64,000 nt of DNA from Egicoccus sp. AB-alg2 (lineage in GTDB: Bacteria > Actinomycetota > Nitriliruptoria > Nitriliruptorales > Nitriliruptoraceae), in NCBI RefSeq assembly GCF_041821065.1, contig NZ_JBGUAX010000001.1:310001-374000 (forward strand). Reading direction: 5' to 3'. A model generated the notes under the pieces. That model ran no database searches. It was not told the origin of the DNA and worked only from the letters and a program-made list of their open reading frames with translations. Below are positions 9,747-19,275 of the stretch, in pieces. Within the stretch, counting starts at the first letter, position 1. Every line of letters starts with the position of its first letter. Position numbers and translations under genes: made by a program.

Positions 9747-11183
9747 TCACCGGACCACGATGCCCGTGTACTCCCCTGCCGGCGTCCGGTGCCACCAGTC
9801 GCCGGTGGCGCGCCGCTCGTCGCGGGTGGTGAAGCGGTAGCGGTAGCGCCGTGCGCGCAGTGCGGTCGGGGCCTCGCCGTCGAAGGGATCGTGGCGCAGC
9901 AGTCGTCGCACCGCCGGTTCGCCGGCGAGCAGCTGGCGGAGCAGGGCCGCGAACCACGGGTGCTGGTGGGTCGGTGACGGGGTCATCGCGGCGAACCACA
10001 GCAGCCAGTCGAGCCGCAGGTGGTAGGGGGCGATCTGCCGCGGCCGCCGGGCGGGGTCGGTGGGCTTGGCGCGGAACTCGTAGGCCCGCCAGTCGCTGTC
10101 CTGGTCGGGCCGGGGGTCCCGGGTGCCCTCCAGCACGATCTCGAAACGGTCGCGGGTGATGCTGCCGAAGGCGCCATAGGTGCCGACGAGATGCAGCGGG
10201 TTGAAGGAGGCGTTCATCCGCTGCCGCCGCGACAGCAGGTTCTGCACCGGCCACCAGCTCATCGCGACCTGGGCCGCGAAGAGGGCGCCCACGGCGACTG
10301 CGAACCACGCCGGGACGGCGGCCGGCACCGCCGGCGCCAGCCCACCCAGGGGGCCGTCCGCACCGCCGACCCAGGCGTCGGGCAGCGCCGTCAGGGCGAG
10401 CACCATGGTCACGAGGTTGAGCCAGGCGAAGTTGCCGCTGAAGACCAGCCATCCCTGGGTGACCAGCACGGCGACGGCCGCCACGCCGGCCAGCGGCTGC
10501 GGGAGGAAGAGCAGGAACGGCAGCACGAGCTGGGTCACGTGGTTGGCGGCCACCTCCACCTTGTGCAGACGGCCCGGCAGATGGTGGAACCACCAGCTGA
10601 ACACGCTCGGGATCGGTTGGGTCTCGTGGTGGTGGTCGAGGCAGGTCAGGGCACGCCAGCACGGGTCGCCGCGCCACTTGATGAGACCCGCGCCGAACTC
10701 CACGCGGAACAGCAGCCATCGCACCAGCAGCAGCGCGAGCCAGGGCACGGCGCTGTCGTGGCCACCGAGGAAGGCGGCCAGGAAGCCGGCCTCGAGCAGG
10801 ATCGACTCCCACCCGAAGGCGTACCAGATCTGTCCGACGTTGACGTAGGACAGGTACAGGCCCCACAGCAGCAGGAACGTCCCCATCGTCGCCAGCGTCC
10901 CGGCGCGTTGCGGGAAGCCGAGGACCACCGCGACGGCCAGCGCCAGTCCGACCCACGCCAGCGCGACCGCGAAACGGTCCGAGTAGCGCCAGTGGAACAG
11001 GCTCGGCGCGCTCCGCCACGAGACGCGGGCCAGGAAGCGGCGTGCGGGCGTCAGCCCGCCGTCGCCCAACAGCGGCCGCCACTGGTGGACGACCGCTACG
11101 AACGCCAGCACGAACACCAGCCCGACGCCGCGCTGGAAGAACTCGCGGGCGAGGACGTAACCGTCGGCGGACAGACCGGACAT
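9747..11183 (-). CDS. Lipase maturation factor (LMF1) family membrane protein
   Basis: Polytopic protein of 478 residues, with about eight hydrophobic segments and the signatures of the LMF family: EFGAGLIKWRGDPCWRALTCLDHHHETQPIPSVFSWWFHHLP, and later FNPLHLVGTYGAFGSITRDRFEIVLEGTRD followed by WRAYEFRAKPTDPARRPRQIAPYHLRLDWLLWFAAM. In animals LMF1 assists folding of secreted lipases in the endoplasmic reticulum; the bacterial role is not established. ATG 11183 heads a 126-bp divergent region shared with the DUF1028 gene. Confidence 0.9.
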   Translation of the reverse strand: MSGLSADGYVLAREFFQRGVGLVFVLAFVAVVHQWRPLLGDGGLTPARRFLARVSWRSAPSLFHWRYSDRFAVALAWVGLALAVAVVLGFPQRAGTLATMGTFLLLWGLYLSYVNVGQIWYAFGWESILLEAGFLAAFLGGHDSAVPWLALLLVRWLLFRVEFGAGLIKWRGDPCWRALTCLDHHHETQPIPSVFSWWFHHLPGRLHKVEVAANHVTQLVLPFLLFLPQPLAGVAAVAVLVTQGWLVFSGNFAWLNLVTMVLALTALPDAWVGGADGPLGGLAPAVPAAVPAWFAVAVGALFAAQVAMSWWPVQNLLSRRQRMNASFNPLHLVGTYGAFGSITRDRFEIVLEGTRDPRPDQDSDWRAYEFRAKPTDPARRPRQIAPYHLRLDWLLWFAAMTPSPTHQHPWFAALLRQLLAGEPAVRRLLRHDPFDGEAPTALRARRYRYRFTTRDERRATGDWWHRTPAGEYTGIVVR

Positions 11184-11309
11184 GCGCGCATCTTGGCGCG
11201 TTGTCGTCCCGTTGGAACCGGTGGGGACACGGCCCGGCGACCGTGCCCGCCGGCCCCCGGTGCCACGCCGGCGACCATCCTCGTGGGCCCATCACCAGAG
11301 GCACGCTGC

Positions 11310-11996
11310 ATGACCTTCTCGCTCGTCGCGACCGACCCGCGTTCCGGTGAGGTCGGCGTCGTCGCCCTCACGGCCATGCCGGGCGTCGGCAAGCTGGTCG
11401 CGCACGCCCGCCCCCGGCTGGGCGCCGCCGCCTCGCAGGCCATGATGAACCCGTACCTCGCCTTCGACGGCCTGCGTCTGCTCGCCGAGGGCGTCCCCGC
11501 CGACGAGGCCCTGGCCCGCCTGGTCGAGGGCGACCCCGGCCGGGAGGGGCGCCAGTTCGGCCTGGTCGACCTCGAGGGCCGCTCGGCCAGCCACACCGGC
11601 TCGCTGCCCGAGGACTGGAAGGGCCACCGGACCGGCCCGCACTTCGCCGCCCAGGGCAACCGCCTCGCCGGTCCCGAGGTGCTCGACGCGGCGGTCGAGA
11701 CGTTCCTGGCCCGCGACGACGAGCCGCTGGTGGACCGACTGCTGGCCGCCATCGACGCGGGCGAGGACCAGGGCGGGGACACGAAGGGGCACCGCTCGGC
11801 GACCCTGGTCGTGCTGGGGCGTGAGGACTACCCGTTGTGGGACCTGCGCATCGACGACGCCGACGAGCCGCTGCGTCTGCTGCACGCGCAGTACGAGACC
11901 TTCCGCGAGGAACTGCTGCCCGAGATCGAGATGCTGCCGAAACGGGACGACCCGCTCGGTGGCTTCGACTACGAGGGCAGCGAGGGCGCCGTCTGA
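11310..11996 (+). CDS. DUF1028 family protein (Ntn-hydrolase-like)
   Basis: A 228-residue protein matching the DUF1028 pattern: MTFSLVATDPRSGEVGVVALT at the start, RLGAAASQAMMNPYLAFDGLRLLAEGVPADEAL, then the QFGLVDLEGRSASHTG segment. The fold resembles that of N-terminal-nucleophile hydrolases, but enzymatic activity is unproven for the family. The C-terminal about 60 residues (LWDLRIDDADEPLRLLHAQYETF) are also conserved in family members. ATG 11310 has AGAGG eight bases upstream. Its 3' end overlaps the convergent ATPase gene by 28 bp. Confidence 0.88.
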   Translation: MTFSLVATDPRSGEVGVVALTAMPGVGKLVAHARPRLGAAASQAMMNPYLAFDGLRLLAEGVPADEALARLVEGDPGREGRQFGLVDLEGRSASHTGSLPEDWKGHRTGPHFAAQGNRLAGPEVLDAAVETFLARDDEPLVDRLLAAIDAGEDQGGDTKGHRSATLVVLGREDYPLWDLRIDDADEPLRLLHAQYETFREELLPEIEMLPKRDDPLGGFDYEGSEGAV

Positions 11997-14587
11997 CGCG
12001 CCGCCCGCCGCCGCCAGCGCTTCTCCACCGCGTCGACCAGCAGGACGGCCGGGCCCGCGGCAGCCGCCACCAGCCACCCGGCCGGTGGCGGGGACGCCTG
12101 CCCGAGCACGTCGGCGACCGGCCGCACCAGCAGTGAGAGCAGCCCGAGGACGAGGGCGAACGGCACCGCCACCAGCAACAGCCGGTTCGTCCGCCACGCG
12201 ACCCAGCCGGGGCGGCGCGTGCTGCGGCAGGCGAACGCGTTGGCGCCCTGCCCGACGACGACGGCGAGGAACGCCGCGCCCGAGGCCGCCGCCAGCGCCG
12301 ACGCCGGGAAGGCGGCGCCCGGACGCCAACCCGCGGCGAGGAACGAGACCACGAACGCGGCGATGGCCAGGAAGGCCTCCGTCGGACCCAGCACCCCGAA
12401 GGCCCGCCACGCGGTCCGCCGATCCAGGAGCCGGCCGGCGGTCGGCGGACGGCGCAGCACGGTGTCGGACGGCCGCTCGGCGCCCAGGGCGACGGCCGAG
12501 AACGTGTCGGTGCCGATGTCGAGGGCGAGGATCTGCAGGACACCCAACGCCAGCGGGAAACGCCCGCCCGACAGCGCCCACAGGACGAACGGCGTCAGCT
12601 CCGCGACGTTGTCGGTGAGGTGGTAGGTCAGGAACCGGCGCAGGTTGCCGAACGTGCCGCGCCCGAAGGCGATCGCGACCACGATCGTCGCGAAGTCGTC
12701 GTCGAGGAGCACGAGGTCCGCCGCGTCGCGGGCGACGTCCGTGCCGCTGCGACCCATCGCGATGCCGATGTCGGCCGCCTGCAGGGCCGGGCCGTCGTTG
12801 ACGCCGTCACCGGTCATCGCGACGACGTGGCCGCGCGTCTGCAGCGCGCGGGCGATGCGCAGCTTGTCCTCCGGCGACACCCGGCTGACGACGACCCCGT
12901 CGCGGTCCAGCAGCCGGCCGAGCGCACCCTCGTCGGCGGGCAGCTCGTCGCCGGTCAGCACCGGCGCGTCGGCGACGGTCAGCCCGACCTCCTCGGCGAT
13001 GGCGCGCGCGGTGGCCGGGTGGTCGCCGGTGATCATGGCGACGCGCACGCCGGCTTCGCGGCAGGCACGCAGCGCCTCGTGGACGTGCGGCCGTGGCGGA
13101 TCCTCGATGCCGACGAGCCCGAGCAGCTCGAGGTCGCGCTCGAGCGCGTCGGCGTCGCAGTCGACGTCGGCGGGGACGGCCGGCCGGGCCGCGACCGCCA
13201 GCACCCGCAGCCCCCGGCGTGCCATCGTCTCCAGCTCGCCGGGAGCGCCGTTCACCTCGCGGCAGCGTGGCAGCACGCTGTCCGGTGCGCCCTTGACGTA
13301 CACCTCGTCCCGGGTCACGACCGACATGCGCCGCCGGCGCGGGTCGAAGGGCCGTCGCACCACCTCCGGGTGCTGCGCCGTGTCGTCCGCGACCTTGACG
13401 TCGACGCGACGCGCGAGGACGTCGAGGGCCGCCTCCATCGGGTCGCCCTGCGCCGCCCACCGTCCGTCGACGAACACGACACGGCCGGTGGAGCAGCGGA
13501 CCGCCGCGAGCGCGAGCCGCCGCAACGCGTCCCACGCGCTCGGGGCGTCGCTCAGCACCCGCGCCGTGGGCTCGTAGCCGGTCCCCTCGACGCGGACCCC
13601 GCCGGCCGGCGTCCAGACCCGCACCACGGACATCTCGTTGCGCGTGAGCGTGCCGGTCTTGTCGGTGCAGATGAACGTGGTCGAGCCGAGGGTCTCCACC
13701 GCCTCGAGGTGGCGGACCAGCGCCTGGCGCTCCGCCATGCGCTGGGCCGCGATCGCGAGCGACAGCGTCACGGTCGGCAGCAACCCCTCGGGCACCAGCG
13801 CGACCGTGACACCGACCGCGAACACGAAGCCCTCGCTCGCCGGTGTGCCCAGCAGGAGCATCAACGCGAAGAACGACGTGCCGACGCCGATGGCCACCAG
13901 CGAGATCGTGCGCACCACCTGCCGGAGCTGGGCGGCCAGGGGGCTCCGCCGTCGCGGGGCGGCCTGCGCGAGCTGTGCGATGCCGGCGAGTCGGGTGGCG
14001 GCGCCGATGGCCGCCACGTCCGCCTCCCCCTCCCCCTCGACCACGAACGTGCCGGCGTACAGCTCCGCGCCCGCTTCCGGGGACACCGGCACGCTCTCCC
14101 CCGTCAGGGTCGAGGTGTCGATGCCGAGGCCGTGCGAGGTGCGCAGCAACAGGTCGGCGCTGACGCGGTCGCCGGTCGCGAGCACGACCCGGTCGTCGAC
14201 CACCAGTTCCTCGGCGTCGACCTCGACCCGCACACCGTCGCGCACGACGGTCGTCCGGCGCGGCAACAGCTCGCGCAGCCGTGCGGCGGATCGCTCGGCG
14301 CGGTGCTCCTGCACGAACGCGAACCCGGCGTTGACCACGACGACCACCGCGATGGCGATCCCGAGCTGTGGCGTTCCCGCGACGACCGCCAGCCCGGCCG
14401 CGACCCACAACAGGACGGCGAAGAAGCTGACCATCTGGCGCAGCAGCTGGCGCCACGCCGGTACCGGCAGCGGCGCCGGGAGCCGGTTCGGCCCGTCACG
14501 CCGGTGTCGCGCCGCCGCCTCGGCCGCGGTCAGCCCGGTCTGCGGCCGCGGCGCTGCCGGCACCTCGACCCGCCCGTGCTCGCCCAT
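11969..14587 (-). CDS. P-type cation-transporting ATPase (P2-like, CtpF type)
   Basis: ATP-driven membrane pump of 872 residues. It shows an N-terminal cation-ATPase domain, the actuator loop LTGESVPV, about ten membrane helices, and the M4 motif VALVPEGLLP. The phosphorylated Asp309 lies in CTDKTGTLTRNEM; KGAPDSVLP and the hinge TGDGVNDGPALQAADIGIAMG follow. The PEGL motif and the length point to the calcium/sodium-proton-like P2 group rather than heavy-metal P1B pumps; no CPC motif or heavy-metal-binding domain is seen. The ion is unknown. Mycobacterial CtpF belongs to the same group and sits with universal stress proteins in the dormancy regulon; a stress protein gene is nearby here (17259). 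Confidence 0.93.
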   Translation of the reverse strand: MGEHGRVEVPAAPRPQTGLTAAEAAARHRRDGPNRLPAPLPVPAWRQLLRQMVSFFAVLLWVAAGLAVVAGTPQLGIAIAVVVVVNAGFAFVQEHRAERSAARLRELLPRRTTVVRDGVRVEVDAEELVVDDRVVLATGDRVSADLLLRTSHGLGIDTSTLTGESVPVSPEAGAELYAGTFVVEGEGEADVAAIGAATRLAGIAQLAQAAPRRRSPLAAQLRQVVRTISLVAIGVGTSFFALMLLLGTPASEGFVFAVGVTVALVPEGLLPTVTLSLAIAAQRMAERQALVRHLEAVETLGSTTFICTDKTGTLTRNEMSVVRVWTPAGGVRVEGTGYEPTARVLSDAPSAWDALRRLALAAVRCSTGRVVFVDGRWAAQGDPMEAALDVLARRVDVKVADDTAQHPEVVRRPFDPRRRRMSVVTRDEVYVKGAPDSVLPRCREVNGAPGELETMARRGLRVLAVAARPAVPADVDCDADALERDLELLGLVGIEDPPRPHVHEALRACREAGVRVAMITGDHPATARAIAEEVGLTVADAPVLTGDELPADEGALGRLLDRDGVVVSRVSPEDKLRIARALQTRGHVVAMTGDGVNDGPALQAADIGIAMGRSGTDVARDAADLVLLDDDFATIVVAIAFGRGTFGNLRRFLTYHLTDNVAELTPFVLWALSGGRFPLALGVLQILALDIGTDTFSAVALGAERPSDTVLRRPPTAGRLLDRRTAWRAFGVLGPTEAFLAIAAFVVSFLAAGWRPGAAFPASALAAASGAAFLAVVVGQGANAFACRSTRRPGWVAWRTNRLLLVAVPFALVLGLLSLLVRPVADVLGQASPPPAGWLVAAAAGPAVLLVDAVEKRWRRRAARQTAPSLPS

Positions 14588-14694
14588 GGATGGTCTCGTT
14601 CCGGCGCAGCGCCGGAGCGCGCCTCACGATCGTCCGCCCACGCCCCCGCCGGCACCCAGGGGCGAACGCCCCGGCGGTGTGGGTCGCGGGCCAC

Positions 14695-14706
14695 CGGGAC
14701 GTCCCG
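14695..14706. promoter_or_regulatory. 12-bp palindrome CGGGACGTCCCG between divergent genes
   Basis: Perfect palindrome in the 195-bp intergenic region between the P-type ATPase (minus) and the GH65-like gene (plus). Its halves match the GGGAC half-site of DosR-type boxes, but the six-base spacer of those boxes is missing. In very GC-rich DNA such palindromes also arise by chance. Confidence 0.3.
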
Positions 14707-14782
14707 CCCCTCGGGGCCGCTTTCCTCTGCCGCCCGACACCCGGGTGACGCACGCTGGTCCGGACCGCTGCAAGGTCACGCG

Positions 14783-17254
14783 ATGAGCGTCATCACTCCC
14801 GGCCGCACCGTGCCGTGGCTCACGGCCCTGCTCGTGCGCTGGCCGGAAGGCGAGGTCACCGCGCCGTCGGAGGACCTGCTGCGCGAGCTCGCTCGGGCGG
14901 GGGTCCGGGTCCGGTGGTTCGGACGTCCCGACGAGGCCGGCCCGTCCGGGACCCTCCCGCCGGTCGACCGCGTCACGGTGAGCGCGGAACTGGCACACCT
15001 CGCCGACCAGGGCATCGGGCCCGGGCTGGTCGGCGCCGTCGGGCGCCTGCCCGGGCTGTCGCCCTCGGTCCGGCGGTTGCCGGGTGGCGCCGACGGCATC
15101 GACGAGGCGGTACGCGCCCAGCTCGAGCTGCGACGCCTGCGACGGGTACCGGACGTGGATCGCGATCCGAGCTGGACCATCGTGGTCACGGGCACCGACG
15201 ACGTGCTGGAACGGGTCGAGGAGGCGCTGTGCACCCTCGCCGACGGCCGCTTCGGCACCCGCGGCGCGCTGGAGGACGCGGACGACGGTGCCGACCCCCT
15301 GGTGGTGACCGCCGGCATCTTCACCGCCGGCACCGGGGCGGGCCTGGACGCGACCCCCACCCTGCTGCCCGGCCCATGGTGGACGCGCCTCGTCCTGCCC
15401 GGCGCCGAGGCCCGCACGACGCGCCGGACCCTCGACCTGCGGGCCGGGCTGCTGCTCCGCGAGACCGACGCCGGCGCCGGCGTACGTTGCCTGCGACTGG
15501 TCAGCCTCGCCCGGCCGGGGCTGTGCCTGTTGCGTGCCGAGGGTCCGAGCTCCGCACTGGACGCCGGGACCACCCTGCGCCTGCCGCCGGACACGCCAGA
15601 GGGACGTATCCACCAGCTCGACTGGGGGTCATGGGCGCTGACACGTGGGACCGCCGGTTGGATCGGCGCCGCCGGCCGAACCGAGACGACGGAGGACGGC
15701 GACCGGCGGGTGGTCGAGCGCCGCGTCGTCCTCAGCCGCGGTGAGGATCCGCCGCCGGATCCCGACGCCGGTCGGCGCCAGCTCCAGACCACGGCCGACC
15801 TCGACTTCGAGGAACTGCTCGAGGAGCACCGGGCGCGCTGGGCGGAGCGGTGGCGCCATGCCGACGTCGTCATCGAGGACGAGCCCGCCCTGCAGCAGGC
15901 CGTGCGCTTCGGGCTGTTCCACCTCATGGCGTCGGTGGCGGATCGTGGCGAGGCCGCGGTCGGCGCGCGCGGCATGACCGGGCGCGCCTACCGCGGGCAC
16001 GTCTTCTGGGACGCCGACGTCTTCGTCTTGCCGTTCCTGGCCGCGACCCATCCCCCGGCCGCCCGTGCGATGCTCGCCTACCGGCTGGCGCGCCTGCCGG
16101 CTGCGCGGGCCCTCGCGGCCGCCACCGGCCACGCCGGCGCCCGGTTCCCGTGGGAGTCGGCCGACACCGGCGACGAGGTGGCACCGACCGCGGCGATCGA
16201 CTTCGCCGGTCGGCCGGTGGAGATCCGGACCGGGCAGTACCAGGAGCACGTCACCGCCGACGTGGCCTGGGCCGCCGCACACTTCGTCGAATGGACCGGC
16301 GACCGCGCGTTCGAGCGCGGAGCCGGGCGGCGACTGTGGCTGGAGACGGCCCGCTACTGGCGTACACGGCTCACGCGCGGCGAGGACGGTCGGCTGCACC
16401 TGCGCGCCGTCATGGGGCCCGACGAGTACCACTGGCCGGTCGACGACAACGCCTTCACGAACGCGATGGTGCGCTGGAACCTGCGGCGCGCCGCCGCGGC
16501 GATCGGCGCCGGCGACGTCCCGGGCCTCGTCCGCGAAGCCGTCGCCTGGCGGCGGGCGGCCCTCGAACTCGTCGACGGCTACGACCCGGCCACCGGACGC
16601 CACGAACAGTTCGACGGCTACGACCGGCTCGAGCCGCTCGTGATCACCGAGCTCGCCGACGTCCCGGTGGCGGCCGACGTCCTGCTCGGCCACGACCGCG
16701 TGCGGACCTCCCAGGTCGTCAAGCAGGCGGACGTCCTCATGCGTCACCACCTGCTGCGGCGCGAGGCACCGCCGGGATCGCTGGAGGCGGATCTCGACCA
16801 CTACCTGCCGCGCACCGCCCATGGCAGCTCCCTGTCCCCCGGCGTGCACGCGGCCCTGCTGGCGCGCGCCGGTCGGCCGGACGAGGCGCTGGCGTGGCTG
16901 CGGTTGAGCGCCCGCATCGACCTCGACGACCTCACCGGCACGACCGCCGGCGGCCTGCACCTCGCCACCGCCGGCAGCGTCTGGCAGGCCCTCGTGCACG
17001 GCTTCCTCGGCGTGTGGCCGGAGAGCGACGGGACCCTTGCGGTCACGCCGCGGTTGCCCGCGGACTGGGACGCGGTCGTCGTTCACCTGCGCCATCGTGG
17101 ACTGCCGGTCGAGCTGCGTGCCGGCCATCGCCGGCTGGCCATCACCACGCCCCATCCCCTGCGCATCCGCCTCGGCGGACGCCGGCACGTCACGGACCCC
17201 GGGACCACGGGCTTCCGCTGGCAGGCCGGCACCTGGCGCATCACGAGGAGGTGA
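14783..17254 (+). CDS. Glycoside hydrolase family 65 protein (disaccharide phosphorylase-like)
   Basis: An 823-residue member of the trehalose/maltose/kojibiose phosphorylase family, which splits or builds alpha-glucosidic disaccharides with inorganic phosphate. The (alpha/alpha)6 core shows GYRGHVFWDADVFVLPFLAATHP-like GH65 sequence (here AYRGHVFWDADVFVLPF), then MGPDEYHWPVDDNAFTN with the general acid Glu548, and VVKQADVLM. The N-terminal about 110 residues (WLTALLVRWPEGEVTAPSEDL) look like part of a phosphatase/HAD-like or truncated extra domain, so natural specificity is uncertain. ATG 14783 has AAGG seven bases upstream. It is followed at 4 bp by the stress protein gene and probably forms an operon with it and the GT4 gene. 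Confidence 0.85.
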   Translation: MSVITPGRTVPWLTALLVRWPEGEVTAPSEDLLRELARAGVRVRWFGRPDEAGPSGTLPPVDRVTVSAELAHLADQGIGPGLVGAVGRLPGLSPSVRRLPGGADGIDEAVRAQLELRRLRRVPDVDRDPSWTIVVTGTDDVLERVEEALCTLADGRFGTRGALEDADDGADPLVVTAGIFTAGTGAGLDATPTLLPGPWWTRLVLPGAEARTTRRTLDLRAGLLLRETDAGAGVRCLRLVSLARPGLCLLRAEGPSSALDAGTTLRLPPDTPEGRIHQLDWGSWALTRGTAGWIGAAGRTETTEDGDRRVVERRVVLSRGEDPPPDPDAGRRQLQTTADLDFEELLEEHRARWAERWRHADVVIEDEPALQQAVRFGLFHLMASVADRGEAAVGARGMTGRAYRGHVFWDADVFVLPFLAATHPPAARAMLAYRLARLPAARALAAATGHAGARFPWESADTGDEVAPTAAIDFAGRPVEIRTGQYQEHVTADVAWAAAHFVEWTGDRAFERGAGRRLWLETARYWRTRLTRGEDGRLHLRAVMGPDEYHWPVDDNAFTNAMVRWNLRRAAAAIGAGDVPGLVREAVAWRRAALELVDGYDPATGRHEQFDGYDRLEPLVITELADVPVAADVLLGHDRVRTSQVVKQADVLMRHHLLRREAPPGSLEADLDHYLPRTAHGSSLSPGVHAALLARAGRPDEALAWLRLSARIDLDDLTGTTAGGLHLATAGSVWQALVHGFLGVWPESDGTLAVTPRLPADWDAVVVHLRHRGLPVELRAGHRRLAITTPHPLRIRLGGRRHVTDPGTTGFRWQAGTWRITRR

Positions 17255-17258
17255 TGTC

Positions 17259-18071
17259 ATGACCCGCACGCTCGTGGTCGTGGACGACGGACCCGGCCGG
17301 ACCGCGACCGTCCGCGCCGCCCGCGCGGTGGCTCCGGTGCTGGGCACTCGCCTCGCTGGGGTCCATGCCCCGCCGGCCTCGTCGCCCGACGTCGAGGCCG
17401 CTCTGGCCGCACGGTTGGGCTTCCCCGTCGCGCCACTCGCCGGCGACCCGGTGGCCGGTGTGCTCGCGGCGATCGCGGACCCGGACGTGGCGTTGGCCGT
17501 GGTCGGAGGCGAGGACCATGTCGGTGCCGTTTCGACGTCCCCACGGCTGGCGCCCGAACTCGCCCGGCGCACCACGACGCCGCTGCTGGTGGTCCCGCCG
17601 CGGGCGCGGCTCGGCCTCCAGGGTCCGGTGCGCCGGGTACTGCTACCACTCGACGGCCGCGTGGAGACGACCCGACGCTGCCAGGCCCTCACCGACCGAT
17701 TCACGGACGCAGGTGTCGACCTGATCGCCCTGCACGTGTTCGACCCCGCCCACACGCCACCCTTCCTCGACGAGGCCTGCCACGAGGTCGCGGCCTGGCA
17801 GCAGGAGTTCCGGGCGCGACACCTGCGGCCCGAGCACCGGCTGGAGCTGGCGCGGGGCGCGACGTGGGACAGCCTGCGCCGCTGCGCCGAGGACGTCGGC
17901 GCGGAGCTGTTGCTGCTGGGCTGGTCGCGCAGCCTGGCGCCCGGGCGGGCCGCGGTGGTGCGTTCGGCCTTGGCCGATCGCCGCATGCCGACGCTGCTCG
18001 TTCCCGACCCCGCCGATCGCGCCGCGGGGCCGGGACCTTCGCCCCTGGCCGTGGCGCCCGGGCCCGGGTGA
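17259..18071 (+). CDS. Tandem universal stress protein
   Basis: A 270-residue protein with two UspA-like folds (about 1-115 and 125-255). The second ends in LLLLGWSRSLAPGRAAVVRSALADRRMPTLLVPD, a degenerate form of the nucleotide-binding GxxGxxxxxxxxGS loop, so ATP binding is uncertain. A strong AGGAGG (17246-17251) seven bases before ATG 17259 overlaps the end of the GH65-like gene, indicating translational linkage. The association suggests that sugar mobilisation here is tied to a stress or starvation state. Confidence 0.87.
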   Translation: MTRTLVVVDDGPGRTATVRAARAVAPVLGTRLAGVHAPPASSPDVEAALAARLGFPVAPLAGDPVAGVLAAIADPDVALAVVGGEDHVGAVSTSPRLAPELARRTTTPLLVVPPRARLGLQGPVRRVLLPLDGRVETTRRCQALTDRFTDAGVDLIALHVFDPAHTPPFLDEACHEVAAWQQEFRARHLRPEHRLELARGATWDSLRRCAEDVGAELLLLGWSRSLAPGRAAVVRSALADRRMPTLLVPDPADRAAGPGPSPLAVAPGPG

Positions 18072-18103
18072 CCGTCCCCTCACCGACCGACGGGAGAGCA
18101 CCG

Positions 18104-19252
18104 ATGCGCATCCTGCAGATCGCGCCGCCGTGGTTCGCGGTGCCACCGAGCGGCTACGGCGGCACGGAGCAGGTCGTCTCGTTGCTGACGGAGGGGCTCG
18201 TGGCGGCGGGCCACCAGGTGACCCTGCTCGCGGCCGGCGGCTCGCACACCCGTGCCCGGCTGTGGCGGACGTTCGAGGCGCCGCCGAGCACGAAGCTGGG
18301 TGACCCGGTGGTCGAGCTCGCGCACGGTCTGCGGGGCCACCTGCACCGGCGCGAGTTCGACGTCGTCCACGACCACACCGTCACCGGGGCGGCGCTGGCC
18401 GCCGTCGGCGAGGGGCCGCCGGTGGTGCACACCCTCCACGGCGCCTGGACCGACGACAACGCGACCTTCTATGCCGCTCTGGCCGGGAGGGTGGCCCTCG
18501 TGGCCATCAGCGACGACCAGGCCACGCGTCGTCCCGCCGACGTCGACGTCGCCGCCGTGGTCCACAACGCGGTCGACGTGCAGGCGCATCCGTTCGTGCG
18601 CACGAAGGGCGACCACCTCGTCTTCATCGGTCGGGCCTCGCCGGACAAGGGGCCCGACCTGGCCATCGAGGTGGCACGCCGACTCGGGCGACGCCTGCGG
18701 ATGGCCGTCAAGGTCAACGAGCCCGACGAGCACCGGTACTTCCGCGAGGTGCTGGTGCCGCGGCTGGCGTCGGCCGACGTCGAACTCGTGGAGATCCGCC
18801 ATCCGCGCCAGAAGCTCGCGCTGCTGGCGGGCGCCCAGGCCGTGCTCTTCCCGATCCGGTGGCCCGAGCCCTTCGGACTCGTGCCCCTGGAGGCGAACGC
18901 CTGCGGCACGCCCGTGGTCGCCTTCGCGAACGGCGCCGTGCCCGAGGTCGTCGCCGACGGCCGCAGCGGCTTCCTGGTCGCCCCCGGTGACCTCGACGGG
19001 CTGTGTGTCGCCGCGACCCAGGCCGTCGAACTCGACCCGGTCGCCTGCCGGCAGCACGCACTCGACCACTTCGACGTACCCGACCTGGTCGCGGGCTACC
19101 TGCGGGTCTACGAGCGGGTCGTGGCGGACGGGCGCCCGCCGGGGGCGCACGCTCCCGGTCGGGAGGACGTCCACCTGCTGCCGTGGGGATCCGGTGAGGC
19201 GACATCGAGAGGCCGGCGGCCCAACGGCGACCGCCGCGCGGTCTTCCGGTAG
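18104..19252 (+). CDS. Family 4 glycosyltransferase
   Basis: Retaining GT-B glycosyltransferase of 382 residues. The N-terminus MRILQIAPPWFAVPPSGYGGTEQVVSLL is the classic acceptor-domain start with the glycine-rich loop. VVHDHTVTG and VVHTLHG follow, then the donor domain with VFIGRASPDKGPDLAIEVA. The E-x7-E region is RWPEPFGLVPLEANACGTPVVAF, which binds the nucleotide sugar. The sugar and acceptor are not predictable. ATG 18104 follows GGGAGA by six bases and lies 32 bp after the stress protein gene. It converges with the debranching-like gene (stop 19276). Confidence 0.93.
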   Translation: MRILQIAPPWFAVPPSGYGGTEQVVSLLTEGLVAAGHQVTLLAAGGSHTRARLWRTFEAPPSTKLGDPVVELAHGLRGHLHRREFDVVHDHTVTGAALAAVGEGPPVVHTLHGAWTDDNATFYAALAGRVALVAISDDQATRRPADVDVAAVVHNAVDVQAHPFVRTKGDHLVFIGRASPDKGPDLAIEVARRLGRRLRMAVKVNEPDEHRYFREVLVPRLASADVELVEIRHPRQKLALLAGAQAVLFPIRWPEPFGLVPLEANACGTPVVAFANGAVPEVVADGRSGFLVAPGDLDGLCVAATQAVELDPVACRQHALDHFDVPDLVAGYLRVYERVVADGRPPGAHAPGREDVHLLPWGSGEATSRGRRPNGDRRAVFR

Positions 19253-19275
19253 CACGGGCGATCGGGCGGTCGGGC

